From Streptococcus sp. S784/96/1 (lineage in GTDB: Bacteria; Bacillota; Bacilli; Lactobacillales; Streptococcaceae), in the NCBI RefSeq assembly GCF_902729355.1, contig NZ_CACVCC010000019.1, positions 1 to 47,600 of the forward strand: 47,600 nucleotides of DNA, given 5' to 3'. Under the pieces are notes generated by a model that searched no databases, was not told the origin of the DNA, and saw nothing but the letters and a program-made list of their open reading frames with translations. This document shows positions 8,283 to 23,761 of this stretch, piece after piece; position 1 is the first letter of the stretch; each line of letters begins with the position of its first letter. The translations under genes were made by a program, and so were the position numbers.

Positions 8283-9521
8283 ATGAAATTCAAAACAGTT
8301 TTAAAATGTGCTGCGGTTTGTAGCTTTGCAAGTTTCCTAGTAGCTTGTGGTAACGGTGGTTCAGGTAGTGATACTAAAGAAATTGAATTTTTCTCACAAA
8401 AACCTGAGATGCAAGCCACTTTACAAGAAATTGTAGATGATTATAATAAATCACAAGACGATATTAAAGTAAAATTAACAAGTGTACCAGATGCAGGAAC
8501 TGTTTTAAAAACACGTATTGCAAATGGAGAAACACCGGATGTTGTGAATATTTATCCTCAAAATGCTGACTTTAAAGGATGGGCTAAGGATGGTCAATTC
8601 GTTGATTTAACAAAAGAAAAAAATATTCTTGGTAACTTGAATGAAGGTGCAGCAGAAGCATATGCAGTAGATGATAAAATTTATAATGTTCCTTTAACCA
8701 CAAATGTGTCCGGTGTTTACTATAATAAAACAGCTTTTGAAAAATTAGGTATTGAAGTTCCAAAATCATTAGCTGAATTCCAAAATATTGTTAAGAAAAT
8801 TAAGGAAGATGGTCAAACACCATTTGCAGAAGCACTAGGAGATGCTTGGACTGTGAATGGCTTTGCACAATTAGCATGGATTCAAAGTGCTGGTGGTGCT
8901 GATAAGGCAAACGATGTTCTTCGTTTTAGTGATAAAGGTGGTATTAAATCCGACGAAGTAACTAAAAACGTAGCGGCATATTTGGATTTACTTGCTGGCA
9001 ATGGTCAATCTAACTCTGATGGAGCTCTTTATGCAGATACAGTAGCGGTCTTTGCAGAAGGTAAAGCTTTGATGATGGCTAACGGATCATGGGCATTGAC
9101 AGTTATCAATCAGCAACAACCTGATTTTGAAGTTGGCTTCTTTGCGATGCCAGGCTTGACAGCTGGTGCTCCGGCAATGACAGTTGGTGCAGCAGATATG
9201 GCTGTTTCAGTTTCTGCGGATTCTAAGAATGTAGATGGTGCAAAAGACTTTGTTGAATATTTAAGCTCAAAAGGAGCAATGCAGAAATACTATGATGTTG
9301 ACGGCTCACCAACTTCTGTTAAGGGTATTAAGACAGATGGAAAATTTGAAGAATTGGCTGACGTAGCTTCACTTGCCTTCACAGATAAACAAGCGATTTG
9401 GTTACATTCAGAATGGACTTCTGAAGAAAAATTCTGGGACGCAAATGTATCTTACATCAAGAACAAAGACTTAGACGGTTACATGGGTAATTTGAATACA
9501 TTCTTTGATACAATGAAATAA
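8283..9521 (+). CDS. msmE: Sugar ABC transporter substrate-binding lipoprotein, MsmE/RafE-like
   Basis: Captures alpha-galactosides or isomalto-oligosaccharides for import. The 412-aa product has a lipoprotein signal (MKFKTVLKCAAVCSFASFLVAC, lipobox LVAC with the lipidated Cys at 22), then a CUT1 family-1 solute-binding fold. The ATG at 8283 is chosen over an in-frame ATG at 8223 because it follows AAGGAG and starts a proper lipoprotein signal. It lies 10 bp after aga, so the genes are co-transcribed, and is followed by a hairpin before msmF. Ligand specificity is inferred from the aga-dexB context. Confidence 0.9.
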   Translation: MKFKTVLKCAAVCSFASFLVACGNGGSGSDTKEIEFFSQKPEMQATLQEIVDDYNKSQDDIKVKLTSVPDAGTVLKTRIANGETPDVVNIYPQNADFKGWAKDGQFVDLTKEKNILGNLNEGAAEAYAVDDKIYNVPLTTNVSGVYYNKTAFEKLGIEVPKSLAEFQNIVKKIKEDGQTPFAEALGDAWTVNGFAQLAWIQSAGGADKANDVLRFSDKGGIKSDEVTKNVAAYLDLLAGNGQSNSDGALYADTVAVFAEGKALMMANGSWALTVINQQQPDFEVGFFAMPGLTAGAPAMTVGAADMAVSVSADSKNVDGAKDFVEYLSSKGAMQKYYDVDGSPTSVKGIKTDGKFEELADVASLAFTDKQAIWLHSEWTSEEKFWDANVSYIKNKDLDGYMGNLNTFFDTMK

Positions 9522-9546
9522 ACCATCATAGTATCTTAGTGAAAGT

Positions 9547-9576
9547 AAAGAGTCTGGATAGTTAACCAGACTCTTT
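9547..9576 (+). terminator. Intercistronic hairpin between msmE and msmF
   Basis: AAAGAGTCTGG and CCAGACTCTTT form an 11-bp stem around an 8-nt loop; the trailing T run is short. It sits between the binding-protein gene and the permease genes, so it probably acts as a partial terminator or 3' mRNA stabiliser, giving more binding protein than permease. Compare 21744-21798. Confidence 0.7.
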
Positions 9577-9600
9577 GACTTAGTGATTAAGGAGACTTGC

Positions 9601-10473
9601 ATGAAAAAACAAGGTTTTATTAGTAAATATTGGGCATATCTTTTTGTAGCACTACCAGTTCTTCTTCAGTTAATTTTCTTCTTTTACCCACTTGTAAATG
9701 GATTGATTTATTCATTGACAGACTGGACTGGTTTAACTCGACATTATAATATTATAGGTTTTGAAAACTATGTCAAGATCTTTCAAGATCAGGCTTTCTA
9801 TAAAAGTTTAGGATTTACTCTTCTTTTTACAGTAGGGTTAGTTGTTGGGGAAATTACAATTGGTATTTGGCTAGCAACTTTATTAAATCGTAAAATTCGT
9901 GCGGTTGGATTCTTTAGAACTTGGTATTTCTTTCCAGCAGTTCTATCAACGGTAACGATTGGTTTAATTTTTAGTCAATTATTTAACTATGGATTGCCTC
10001 AGATTGGTGAGTTATTTGGAATCAAATGGTTAAGTTCCAATCTTCTTTTTCAAGAAAAATCAGTATTTTGGTCTGTTCTATTTGTAGCCCTATGGCAAGG
10101 TCTTGCAATGCCGGTCGTTATTCTCTTATCTGGTTTGCAGTCTATTCCTGAGGATATTAAGGAAGCGGCAGCCATTGATGGAGCCAATAAGCGTCAACAA
10201 TTTTTCCAAATTGAACTACCATTCTTGCTTCCTTCTATTTCTATGGTTTTTATTTTAGCTATGAAATCTGGTCTTACAGCCTTTGACTTGGTTTATTCAT
10301 TGACAAAAGGTGGTCCAGATGGGGTGACCAGGACCTTGGGTCTATTGGTTTATGATAATGCATTTACTAATAACCAATTTGGTTATGCCAATGCCTTAGC
10401 AGTTGTTCTGTTTGTAATTATTACCATTATTTCAGTGGTACAAATTACTCTTTCTAAAAAATATGAAGTGTGA
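9601..10473 (+). CDS. msmF: Sugar ABC transporter permease, MsmF/RafF-like
   Basis: Membrane subunit of the CUT1 importer, MalF type. The 290-aa product has about six membrane segments, the first near residues 12-35 (AYLFVALPVLLQLIFFFYP), and the EAA loop (EAAAIDGANKRQQFF, near residue 195), where the ATPase docks. Start at 9601 is chosen because it follows TTAAGGAGACTTGC; an in-frame ATG at 9583 has no ribosome-binding site. Pairs with the product of the next gene. Confidence 0.92.
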   Translation: MKKQGFISKYWAYLFVALPVLLQLIFFFYPLVNGLIYSLTDWTGLTRHYNIIGFENYVKIFQDQAFYKSLGFTLLFTVGLVVGEITIGIWLATLLNRKIRAVGFFRTWYFFPAVLSTVTIGLIFSQLFNYGLPQIGELFGIKWLSSNLLFQEKSVFWSVLFVALWQGLAMPVVILLSGLQSIPEDIKEAAAIDGANKRQQFFQIELPFLLPSISMVFILAMKSGLTAFDLVYSLTKGGPDGVTRTLGLLVYDNAFTNNQFGYANALAVVLFVIITIISVVQITLSKKYEV

Positions 10474-10484
10474 GGTAAACTATT

Positions 10485-11315
10485 ATGAAATCTAAGAAAC
10501 AAAATAATATCGTTGCCTACACTGTGCTAAGCATCGGGATTTTTCTCATGTTAATCCCATTAGCGGTAACGGTTATTAGTTCATTTAAGACAACTAAAGA
10601 GATTACAGGGAATTTCTTTGGTTTACCTGCAGAGTGGACCTTGTCTAACTATGAACGTCTATTTAATGATGGCATTGTTCATTATTTTCTTAATTCAGCC
10701 TTTTTAACAGTTGTTAGTGTGGGATTAATTATCTTGGTAATTCCGATGGCAGCTTTTGCCATTGCCCGCCATATGGATCGTAAGAAAGTATTTGCTATCA
10801 TGTATACTTTGCTAATCATAGGGATGTTTGTTCCTTTTCAAGTTATCATGTTGCCAATGGCTAAATTGATGAGTAATTTTGGAATGACTAATCTGGTTGG
10901 TTTAACTATTTTGTATCTTACTTATGCGATTCCTCAGACCCTGTTTCTATATGTGGGATATATTAAAACTATTGTCCCAGCAGAAATGGATGAGGCAGCA
11001 GCTATTGATGGTGCCGGTCGCTTTATGATGTATCGAAAAATTATCTTTCCTTTGATGAAACCAATGCATGCCACTGTATTGATTATTAATGCTTTGTGGG
11101 TTTGGAATGACTTCTTGATGCCTCTTCTTGTACTTAACAGAGATTCAAGTACATGGACAATGCCACTTTTTCAATATAATTACCAAGGGCAATATTTTAG
11201 TGACTACGGACCAAGTTTTGCTTCGTATGTCGTAGGTATTATACCAATTCTAATCGTTTATCTAATCTTCCAAAAGAATATCATTTCTGGCATGACAAGT
11301 GGTTCAGTTAAATAG
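10485..11315 (+). CDS. msmG: Sugar ABC transporter permease, MsmG/RafG-like
   Basis: Second permease subunit (MalG type), 276 aa with about six membrane segments and the EAA loop EMDEAAAIDGAGRFMMY near residue 165. It follows msmF by 11 bp and is translated from GAGGTAAACTATTATG. No ATPase gene follows. In S. mutans the same operon continues with gtfA, dexB and msmK; here only dexB comes next. Confidence 0.92.
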   Translation: MKSKKQNNIVAYTVLSIGIFLMLIPLAVTVISSFKTTKEITGNFFGLPAEWTLSNYERLFNDGIVHYFLNSAFLTVVSVGLIILVIPMAAFAIARHMDRKKVFAIMYTLLIIGMFVPFQVIMLPMAKLMSNFGMTNLVGLTILYLTYAIPQTLFLYVGYIKTIVPAEMDEAAAIDGAGRFMMYRKIIFPLMKPMHATVLIINALWVWNDFLMPLLVLNRDSSTWTMPLFQYNYQGQYFSDYGPSFASYVVGIIPILIVYLIFQKNIISGMTSGSVK

Positions 11316-13227
<1,912 letters not shown>

Positions 13228-13234
13228 AAATATG

Positions 13235-13273
13235 AAAACTGAACTAGGATTCAAATCGCTAGTTCAGTTTTTT
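13235..13273. terminator. Bidirectional terminator between dexB and the acetyltransferase
   Basis: AAAACTGAACTAG and CTAGTTCAGTTTT form a perfect 13-bp stem (13235-13247, 13259-13271) with an 11-nt loop and T/A runs on both sides. It serves two convergent genes. Confidence 0.92.
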
Positions 13274-13288
13274 GGTTATTTAGGTATG

Positions 13289-13657
13289 CTAATCAAGCAA
13301 TTTTTTAATGACACGACAAGGTTGACCGTATGCTAGTACCTCACTAGGAATATCCTTAGTTACAAGGCTTCTAGCACCTATAACGGTATTATCACCTATT
13401 GTTACTCCTGGAAGTACGGTTACATTAGCTCTTAGCCAACAGGTTTCACCAATAGTAACTGGCAGATTAAATTGGTAAGAGAGGTCGCGGTAAACATTCT
13501 GACCGACTTTGGCAAACATTTGTTCAAGTAAGTTTCTTCGCGTTTCTCCATCTGAGGGACGTATGTGGTTAAAATCATATAAGAGCTCTTGACATTGTAA
13601 TTGCCGAGCTAGAATCTCAGGAGCATTTGGAAGATAAAGGTCTCCGGTGTGTTGCAT
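13289..13657 (-). CDS. Galactoside/maltose O-acetyltransferase-like protein, internally deleted
   Basis: Left-handed beta-helix (hexapeptide) acetyltransferases of the LacA/Maa type transfer acetyl from acetyl-CoA to sugars and are usually about 185-200 aa. This one has only 122. The N-terminal maltose-acetyltransferase segment (GDLYLPNAPEI, then ELLYDFN) and the C-terminal hexapeptide part (VTVLPGVTIGDNTVIGA, PCRVIKKLL) are intact, but after VGQNVYRD the chain jumps to LPVTIGETCW. About 60 residues are missing, including the usual catalytic His segment (T-A-x-HP). The reading frame is kept, so a short protein may be made, but activity is unlikely. It lies 8 bp downstream of the LacI-type repressor and is probably co-transcribed with it. 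Confidence 0.8.
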   Translation of the reverse strand: MQHTGDLYLPNAPEILARQLQCQELLYDFNHIRPSDGETRRNLLEQMFAKVGQNVYRDLSYQFNLPVTIGETCWLRANVTVLPGVTIGDNTVIGARSLVTKDIPSEVLAYGQPCRVIKKLLD

Positions 13658-13665
13658 AAAAACCT

Positions 13666-14667
13666 CTACTTACTACTGGAGCGTAAGGTGAGAAGAGTTG
13701 CGGTAGTCATCATAATTGGAATATCTGGTGAAGAGTTTTCTAGATACTGATCCAATGTGTTCATAGCCAATATTCCCATCTCTTCAGTAAAGACAGTTAC
13801 ACTACTCAAAGGAGGATAGACTTGTTTTGCTACTACAGTATCATTGAAAGAAATGATACTGACACGATCAGGGATTTTTATATCTGCTTCTTGTAATGCT
13901 CGTAGAGCTCCTATTGCTAAGGCATCGCTAGCAATGAAGAAAGCATCTGGCAAATCATCTCCTAGTTGGAAAATGGCTTGTTTCATCATTTGGTAGCCGT
14001 CTTCAGTGGAGAATTTTCCAATAAAGACATAATTAGGATTGTAGAGTTTATGCTGACTGAGGTAATTTTTAAAGGTTGAAAATCGAGGATCAATCAAAGG
14101 AAACTCATGGTCAGCGGTCCGTTCTTCGCCAGTAAGAATACCGATGCGTTTATGTCCACGACTGATAAAATGATTTAGGACATTGACAACGGAGTTGGTA
14201 AAATCTGTAGTGATACAAGTATGACCTTGGGTAAGGGTATCGCTATCAACAAAAATTAAATTATCATTAATTGCTTCTAACTCTTTAATTTTAGCATTGC
14301 TATATTTTCCGATAGCGATAATTCCATCACAATTTCTAGCAGAATCAAGTGGTGAATCGTTGAAGAGGCGAACAATTTCATAGTTTAATTCAATTGCTCT
14401 ACGTTCAATTCCTATGCGGATTGAATAGTAATAAAGGTCATTGATTTCTTCTGATTCAGTGTACCATTGGATGATAGCGACCTTCTTGTTTTCATTTTTT
14501 GATACTAAGTTCTTTTTATATCGAGTATATCCTAGTTTATCAGCGGTTTGAAAAATTCTTCTTCGGGTATCTTCGCTAACAGACATGGATTCATCGTTGT
14601 TTAACACGCGTGAGACTGTAGCTATTGAAACTTTAACTTGTTCTGCGATGTCTTTAATCGTTGCCAT
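13666..14667 (-). CDS. LacI/GalR-family repressor
   Basis: Sugar-responsive DNA-binding repressor, 333 aa. The N-terminal helix-turn-helix is clear (MATIKDIAEQVKVSIATVSR, then VLNN), followed by the periplasmic-binding-protein-like effector domain from about residue 60 (KVAIIQWY) to the end, with ...FFIASDALAIGALRAL near residue 245. Divergent from the second alpha-galactosidase and lacZ, so it most likely controls those genes, and perhaps the downstream importer and galK, whose promoters carry AGTAA/TTACT palindromes. It resembles GalR/EbgR-type regulators; the effector (galactose, allolactose or another) cannot be read from sequence. Confidence 0.88.
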   Translation of the reverse strand: MATIKDIAEQVKVSIATVSRVLNNDESMSVSEDTRRRIFQTADKLGYTRYKKNLVSKNENKKVAIIQWYTESEEINDLYYYSIRIGIERRAIELNYEIVRLFNDSPLDSARNCDGIIAIGKYSNAKIKELEAINDNLIFVDSDTLTQGHTCITTDFTNSVVNVLNHFISRGHKRIGILTGEERTADHEFPLIDPRFSTFKNYLSQHKLYNPNYVFIGKFSTEDGYQMMKQAIFQLGDDLPDAFFIASDALAIGALRALQEADIKIPDRVSIISFNDTVVAKQVYPPLSSVTVFTEEMGILAMNTLDQYLENSSPDIPIMMTTATLLTLRSSSK

Positions 14668-14801
14668 GTTTTTCTCCTTGATGTAATCTATTGCTTATAG
14701 TATATCATAAAAATTGAGTTTCATTCATCCTATAAACTAAAATTTTACTTTTAAAAACTCTTTTCTGACATAGGTTTGTTGTGCGATTGATAAAAAATAT
14801 G

Positions 14802-14830
14802 TTGAAATATAAGTAAAAAAACAGTAAAAT
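14802..14830 (+). promoter_or_regulatory. Promoter of the second alpha-galactosidase/lacZ operon
   Basis: TTGAAA (14802-14807), 17-bp spacer, TAAAAT (14825-14830). The spacer and flank contain AGTAAAAAAA and CAGTAAAA runs that resemble the half-sites of the candidate LacI-type operators at 20343 and 23653, but no clean palindrome is seen. Confidence 0.6.
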
Positions 14831-14860
14831 AATTAGTGAAAAAACAAAAAGGAGTTTGTG

Positions 14861-20151
<5,291 letters not shown>

Positions 20152-20158
20152 AATATAT

Positions 20159-20182
20159 AAACCAGCCTTAGGTTGGTTTTTT
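20159..20182 (+). terminator. lacZ terminator
   Basis: AAACCAGCC-TTA-GGTTGGTTT (9-bp stem with one G-U pair), followed by TTT, 8 nt after the lacZ stop. Confidence 0.88.
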
Positions 20183-20342
20183 ACTAAATTAATTGATGTG
20201 TTTTCTAAGAAAGTCTAGTAATTCTACAAAAATAGTAGGAGATATGTCTATACTGAGGTCTTTATTAAGAACAGTTAAATATAAATTGCTACTTTAGGTT
20301 AGAAATGGTTAACAACATCAGAAGTTTATAAACTAAAAAAAT

Positions 20343-20356
20343 AGTAAAAAATTACT
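20343..20356. promoter_or_regulatory. Candidate LacI/GalR-type operator
   Basis: AGTAAAAAATTACT, a palindrome with AGTAA/TTACT half-sites, 9 bp upstream of the -35 box of the second importer. Similar half-sites recur upstream of galK (23653-23693). Binding by the LacI-family protein encoded at 13666-14667 is inference. Confidence 0.5.
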
Positions 20357-20365
20357 GAAAAACAC

Positions 20366-20394
20366 TTGACTTTTAACCGCTTACATTTTATAAT
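20366..20394 (+). promoter_or_regulatory. Promoter of the second sugar importer operon
   Basis: TTGACT (20366-20371), 17-bp spacer, TATAAT (20389-20394): near-consensus sigma-A promoter, fitting control by repression rather than activation. Confidence 0.85.
20372..20385 (-). promoter_or_regulatory. Candidate cre (CcpA) site in the promoter spacer
   Basis: On the minus strand TGTAAGCGGTTAAA, matching cre consensus TGNAANCGNWNNCA except one position. It fills the spacer between -35 and -10, so CcpA bound here would block RNA polymerase directly. Confidence 0.7.
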
Positions 20395-20429
20395 GACAAT
20401 GTAAAATAAAGGATTCAAGGAGAATCATA

Positions 20430-21734
20430 ATGAAAAAACGTACTGTTAAAACACTTTTGGTTGGCGCTTTGTTTTCGAGTTTGTTGTTAACAGCTTGTGG
20501 ATCGAAATCAGAGTCTGGTGCTTCAAAGACAGACAATTCAGGAAAAACTGAACTTACTGTATGGGCTTGGGATAAAAATTATAATGTCCGTGCTTTTGAA
20601 GAGGCTGAAAAAGTACATGATGCAGCCGAAGGGGATAAAGTTGATTTAGATATCGTTGAAAATGCACAAGCAGATATCGTTCAAAAACTTAATACTGCCC
20701 TTAGTTCAGGTGTGACAAATGGTTTGCCAAATATTGTTCTCATTGAAGACTATCGTGCAAAGAGCTTCCTAGAAGCGTATCCAGATAGTTTTTTCCCATT
20801 GACAGATGTTATCAATGCAGATGATTTCTCGGCTTATAAAGTTGAAGCAACTTCAGTTGATGGTACAAACTATGCAGTGCCGTTTGATACAAGTGTGACA
20901 GGTCTTTATGTTCGAACAGATATTCTTGAAAAAGCAGGTTACAAATTAGAAGACTTGCAAAATCTAACATGGGCACAATATACTGAAATTGGTAAAAAAG
21001 TTTTTGAAAAGACAGGTAAAAAATTACTTTCTACAGACGTTAATGACCTCGGATTGATTCGTTCGATGATTAATTCAACAGGTTCTTGGTATACAGGAAA
21101 AGATGGGAAAACGCCAACTCTTGCAGGCAATGCGTCATTGAAATTAGCATTCGAAGATTTCAAAAAAATATATGATGCTGGTCTTACAGATAGTAATAGT
21201 GATTGGGGGCAATGGCTAAGTGACTTTAATAATGGTGTTGTTTGGTCAGTGCCAACAGGTAACTGGATTACACCATCTATCACAGCACAAGAAGATCAGG
21301 AAGGAAAATGGGCAGTTGTACCATTCCCACGTCAAGAAATGGAAGGTTCAGTCAACGCTTCTAACCTTGGAGGTGCGTCAATTTACGTACTTAATGTTGA
21401 TGGCAAAGAAGCAGCTGCTGATTTCTTAAAAGAAACATTTGGTACTAGTACAGACCTTTACAAAACACTTGTAGAAAACATCGGTGCTATTGGTTCTTAT
21501 ATTCCAGCAACTGAAGCAGGTGTTTATGACACAGAAGCAAAATATTTTGGTGGACAAAAAATCTATAAAGACTTCGCGGAATGGTCAACACAAATTCCAG
21601 CTGTTAACTATGGTGAAAACACATACGCTATTGAAGATATCCTTATCAAAGGATTGCAAAAATATTTGAGTGGAGAGGATATCGATAAAGTCCTTGAAGA
21701 TGCACAAAAAGAGGCTGAAAATCAGTTGAAATAA
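20430..21734 (+). CDS. CUT1 ABC transporter substrate-binding lipoprotein, probably for beta-galactosides
   Basis: Second extracellular sugar-binding lipoprotein, 434 aa. Signal MKKRTVKTLLVGALFSSLLL followed by TAC, lipobox LTAC with the lipidated Cys at 23; then a Ser/Gly-rich linker and a family-1 solute-binding fold (ELTVWAWDKNYN, later YAVPFDTSVTGLYV). It differs strongly from MsmE. Position directly after lacZ and before galKTE suggests lactose or galacto-oligosaccharides as ligand, comparable to GanS-type or LacE-type proteins; this is context-based. ATG 20430 follows AAGGAGAATCATA. Confidence 0.85.
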   Translation: MKKRTVKTLLVGALFSSLLLTACGSKSESGASKTDNSGKTELTVWAWDKNYNVRAFEEAEKVHDAAEGDKVDLDIVENAQADIVQKLNTALSSGVTNGLPNIVLIEDYRAKSFLEAYPDSFFPLTDVINADDFSAYKVEATSVDGTNYAVPFDTSVTGLYVRTDILEKAGYKLEDLQNLTWAQYTEIGKKVFEKTGKKLLSTDVNDLGLIRSMINSTGSWYTGKDGKTPTLAGNASLKLAFEDFKKIYDAGLTDSNSDWGQWLSDFNNGVVWSVPTGNWITPSITAQEDQEGKWAVVPFPRQEMEGSVNASNLGGASIYVLNVDGKEAAADFLKETFGTSTDLYKTLVENIGAIGSYIPATEAGVYDTEAKYFGGQKIYKDFAEWSTQIPAVNYGENTYAIEDILIKGLQKYLSGEDIDKVLEDAQKEAENQLK

Positions 21735-21743
21735 TCGCATGTT

Positions 21744-21798
21744 AGCCAAATAATTTAGGACGTTCATGGCATTTGCTTGATAACTAAATTATTTGGTT
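21744..21798 (+). terminator. Intercistronic hairpin after the binding-protein gene
   Basis: CCAAATAATTTAG (21746-21758) pairs perfectly with CTAAATTATTTGG (21784-21796), 25-nt loop, followed by TTATTTTATT. As at 9547-9576 it separates the binding-protein gene from the permease genes; probably a leaky terminator or mRNA stabiliser. Confidence 0.75.
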
Positions 21799-21825
21799 AT
21801 TTTATTCAGAAAGTCGGAGTTTAGA

Positions 21826-22713
21826 ATGAAAAAAATGAATCCATTTTTACGATCAAAGCTTGCGGGATGGTTATTTGTTATCATTCCGACTATATTGATC
21901 ATCCTGTTCTATTTTTATCCAATGCTGGAAGCTTTCAAGTTATCGCTCTCATCAGGCAAAGGAAATAATTTGAGTTTTGTTGGTTTTGATAATTACAAGC
22001 GTCTCTTTAATGATCCAGTTTTTATCAGTGCATTAAAGAATACTGTTTTGTTCCTGGTTGTCCAAGTGCCAGTTATGATAATCTTAGCCATTTTCTTCTC
22101 AGTATTGTTAAATAACAAGTCATTAAAGTTGAAAGGACTTTTTAGAACGATTGTCTTCCTACCTTCAGTAACATCTCTGGTTGCTTATTCTATTGTCTTC
22201 AAATATCTTTTTTCAAATGATGGTATCATGAATAAGATTTTAACAACTTTACATATTTTACAAGAACCAATAATGTGGCTGGATGATGTTTTTTGGGCGA
22301 AAGTTGTTATTATTATTGCTATTACTTGGCGCTGGACAGGATATAATATGATTTTCTTCCTGTCTGCATTGCAGAATATTGATCCCGAAATTTATGAAGC
22401 AGCTGATGTTGATGGTGCTAGTGCAGTTAATAAGTTCTTTAATATCACTATTCCTCTCTTAAAACCTGTGATTTTATTTACAACAATTACTTCGACCATT
22501 GGGACATTGCAATTGTTTGATGAACCAATGAACATCACTCAAGGTGGTCCTGGGGATGCTACAACGACTATTTCACAATATATCTATAATTTGAGTTTTA
22601 AATACACGCCAGATTTTGGTTATGCGGCAGCTGTCTCATATGCAATTGTATTACTGGTAGTGATTTTATCTATTATTCAAACACGAGTGGGAGGAAAAGA
22701 TGAAAAGAGATAA
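21826..22713 (+). CDS. Sugar ABC transporter permease (MalF type)
   Basis: Membrane subunit of the second CUT1 importer, 295 aa, about six membrane segments (first near residues 12-35) and the EAA loop EAADVDGASAVNKFF near residue 200. Start at 21826 is preferred over an in-frame ATG at 21793 because it follows CGGAG and gives the expected MKKMNPFLRSK cytoplasmic start; the upstream ATG lies in the hairpin region. It overlaps the next permease gene by 14 bp, implying translational coupling. Confidence 0.9.
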   Translation: MKKMNPFLRSKLAGWLFVIIPTILIILFYFYPMLEAFKLSLSSGKGNNLSFVGFDNYKRLFNDPVFISALKNTVLFLVVQVPVMIILAIFFSVLLNNKSLKLKGLFRTIVFLPSVTSLVAYSIVFKYLFSNDGIMNKILTTLHILQEPIMWLDDVFWAKVVIIIAITWRWTGYNMIFFLSALQNIDPEIYEAADVDGASAVNKFFNITIPLLKPVILFTTITSTIGTLQLFDEPMNITQGGPGDATTTISQYIYNLSFKYTPDFGYAAAVSYAIVLLVVILSIIQTRVGGKDEKR

Positions 22714-23530
22714 ACCAAAAACAATAGCAACTTATATTTTTTTGATACTTATGTCCATTGTCTTTGTATTTCCATTTTATTTTTTAGTGGTGAGTGCAAC
22801 AAATAGTAGCATTGATGTTACTAATGGACGCATGTTACCAGGTGGTGAACTTTTTACGAACTTGAAAAATATTTTTAGTCAAACAGATATGAGCAATGCT
22901 TTGAAAAACTCAACTGTTGTTGCCCTTTTTCAAACAACATTAGCTCTCTTAATAGGTTCTTCCGCAGGATATGGATTTGAAGTTTATCGCAGTAAAGGCA
23001 AGGACATTGTGTTTAATATTATTCTTTTATCCATGATGGTACCATTTGCGGCAATTATGATTCCGCTATTTCGTTTGTTTGGGAAAATGTCTATGGTAAG
23101 CTCTCTTGTGGGAATCAATTCTTACGCTTCTATTTTCTTACCATATATTGCGACTGCTTTTTTGATTTTTTATTTCCGTCAGAATACAAAAATGTTTCCA
23201 AAGGAATTGTTGGAAGCGGGGCGTATCGATGGTGTCTCTGAGGTAGGACTTTTCTTTAAGATTTATATGCCGACAATGAAGACGACATATGCAGCTGCAG
23301 CTATTATTACCTTTATGAACAGTTGGAATAATTACCTTTGGCCACTGGTTGTAGTACAATCAACTGAAAAACAAACTGTACCACTTTTAATTTCGCAGTT
23401 AGGATCAAGCTATTCTCCAGATTTTGGTATGATTATGGCTGCTGTGCTTGTAGCTACTGTACCAACACTAGTTATCTTCTTTGTCCTTCAAAAACAATTT
23501 GTTGCAGGGATGTTGGGAGCAAATAAATAG
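22700..23530 (+). CDS. Sugar ABC transporter permease (MalG type)
   Basis: Partner permease of the second importer, 276 aa, about six membrane segments and an EAA-type loop (ELLEAGRIDGVSEVG, near residue 170). Its ATG lies inside the end of the previous gene behind GGAGGAAAAG. No ATPase gene follows, so the importer should rely on a shared MsmK-type ATPase encoded elsewhere. Confidence 0.9.
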   Translation: MKRDKPKTIATYIFLILMSIVFVFPFYFLVVSATNSSIDVTNGRMLPGGELFTNLKNIFSQTDMSNALKNSTVVALFQTTLALLIGSSAGYGFEVYRSKGKDIVFNIILLSMMVPFAAIMIPLFRLFGKMSMVSSLVGINSYASIFLPYIATAFLIFYFRQNTKMFPKELLEAGRIDGVSEVGLFFKIYMPTMKTTYAAAAIITFMNSWNNYLWPLVVVQSTEKQTVPLLISQLGSSYSPDFGMIMAAVLVATVPTLVIFFVLQKQFVAGMLGANK

Positions 23531-23537
23531 TAAAAAT

Positions 23538-23571
23538 GAGGCTAGTCCATAACAGGTCATAAGCCTCTTTT
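23538..23571 (+). terminator. Terminator of the second importer operon
   Basis: GAGGCT (23538-23543) pairs with AGCCTC (23562-23567), partly extended inward, followed by TTTT. Confidence 0.7.
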
Positions 23572-23652
23572 ATATGTTAAAATAGGTGGCTGATATTGTA
23601 GTGAGGACTTTAATATTTTATGTTATTATATGGTGTAATAAAAGTGACAAAA

Positions 23653-23693
23653 TTACTAAAGTAAAAAAGGGTAAAAATAGATAAAATTTTTAC
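23653..23693. promoter_or_regulatory. Candidate GalR/LacI-type operators upstream of galK
   Basis: Two palindromes: TTACTAAAGTAA (23653-23664), and GTAAAAAT with ATTTTTAC (23671-23678, 23686-23693). A further TTTTTTACTAA lies in the galK promoter spacer. They share the TTACT/AGTAA half-site with 20343-20356. Probably bound by a GalR/LacI-family repressor; the match is seen, the binding inferred. Confidence 0.5.
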
Positions 23694-23701
23694 TGATAAT
23701 A

Positions 23702-23730
23702 TTGATTTTTTTACTAATGTACTCTATAAT
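23702..23730 (+). promoter_or_regulatory. galK promoter
   Basis: TTGATT (23702-23707), 17-bp spacer, TATAAT (23725-23730). Near-consensus; overlapped by the TTTTTTACTAA element. Confidence 0.8.
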
Positions 23731-23761
23731 ATAACTAAAAACGATATCAAAGGAGTATTTT

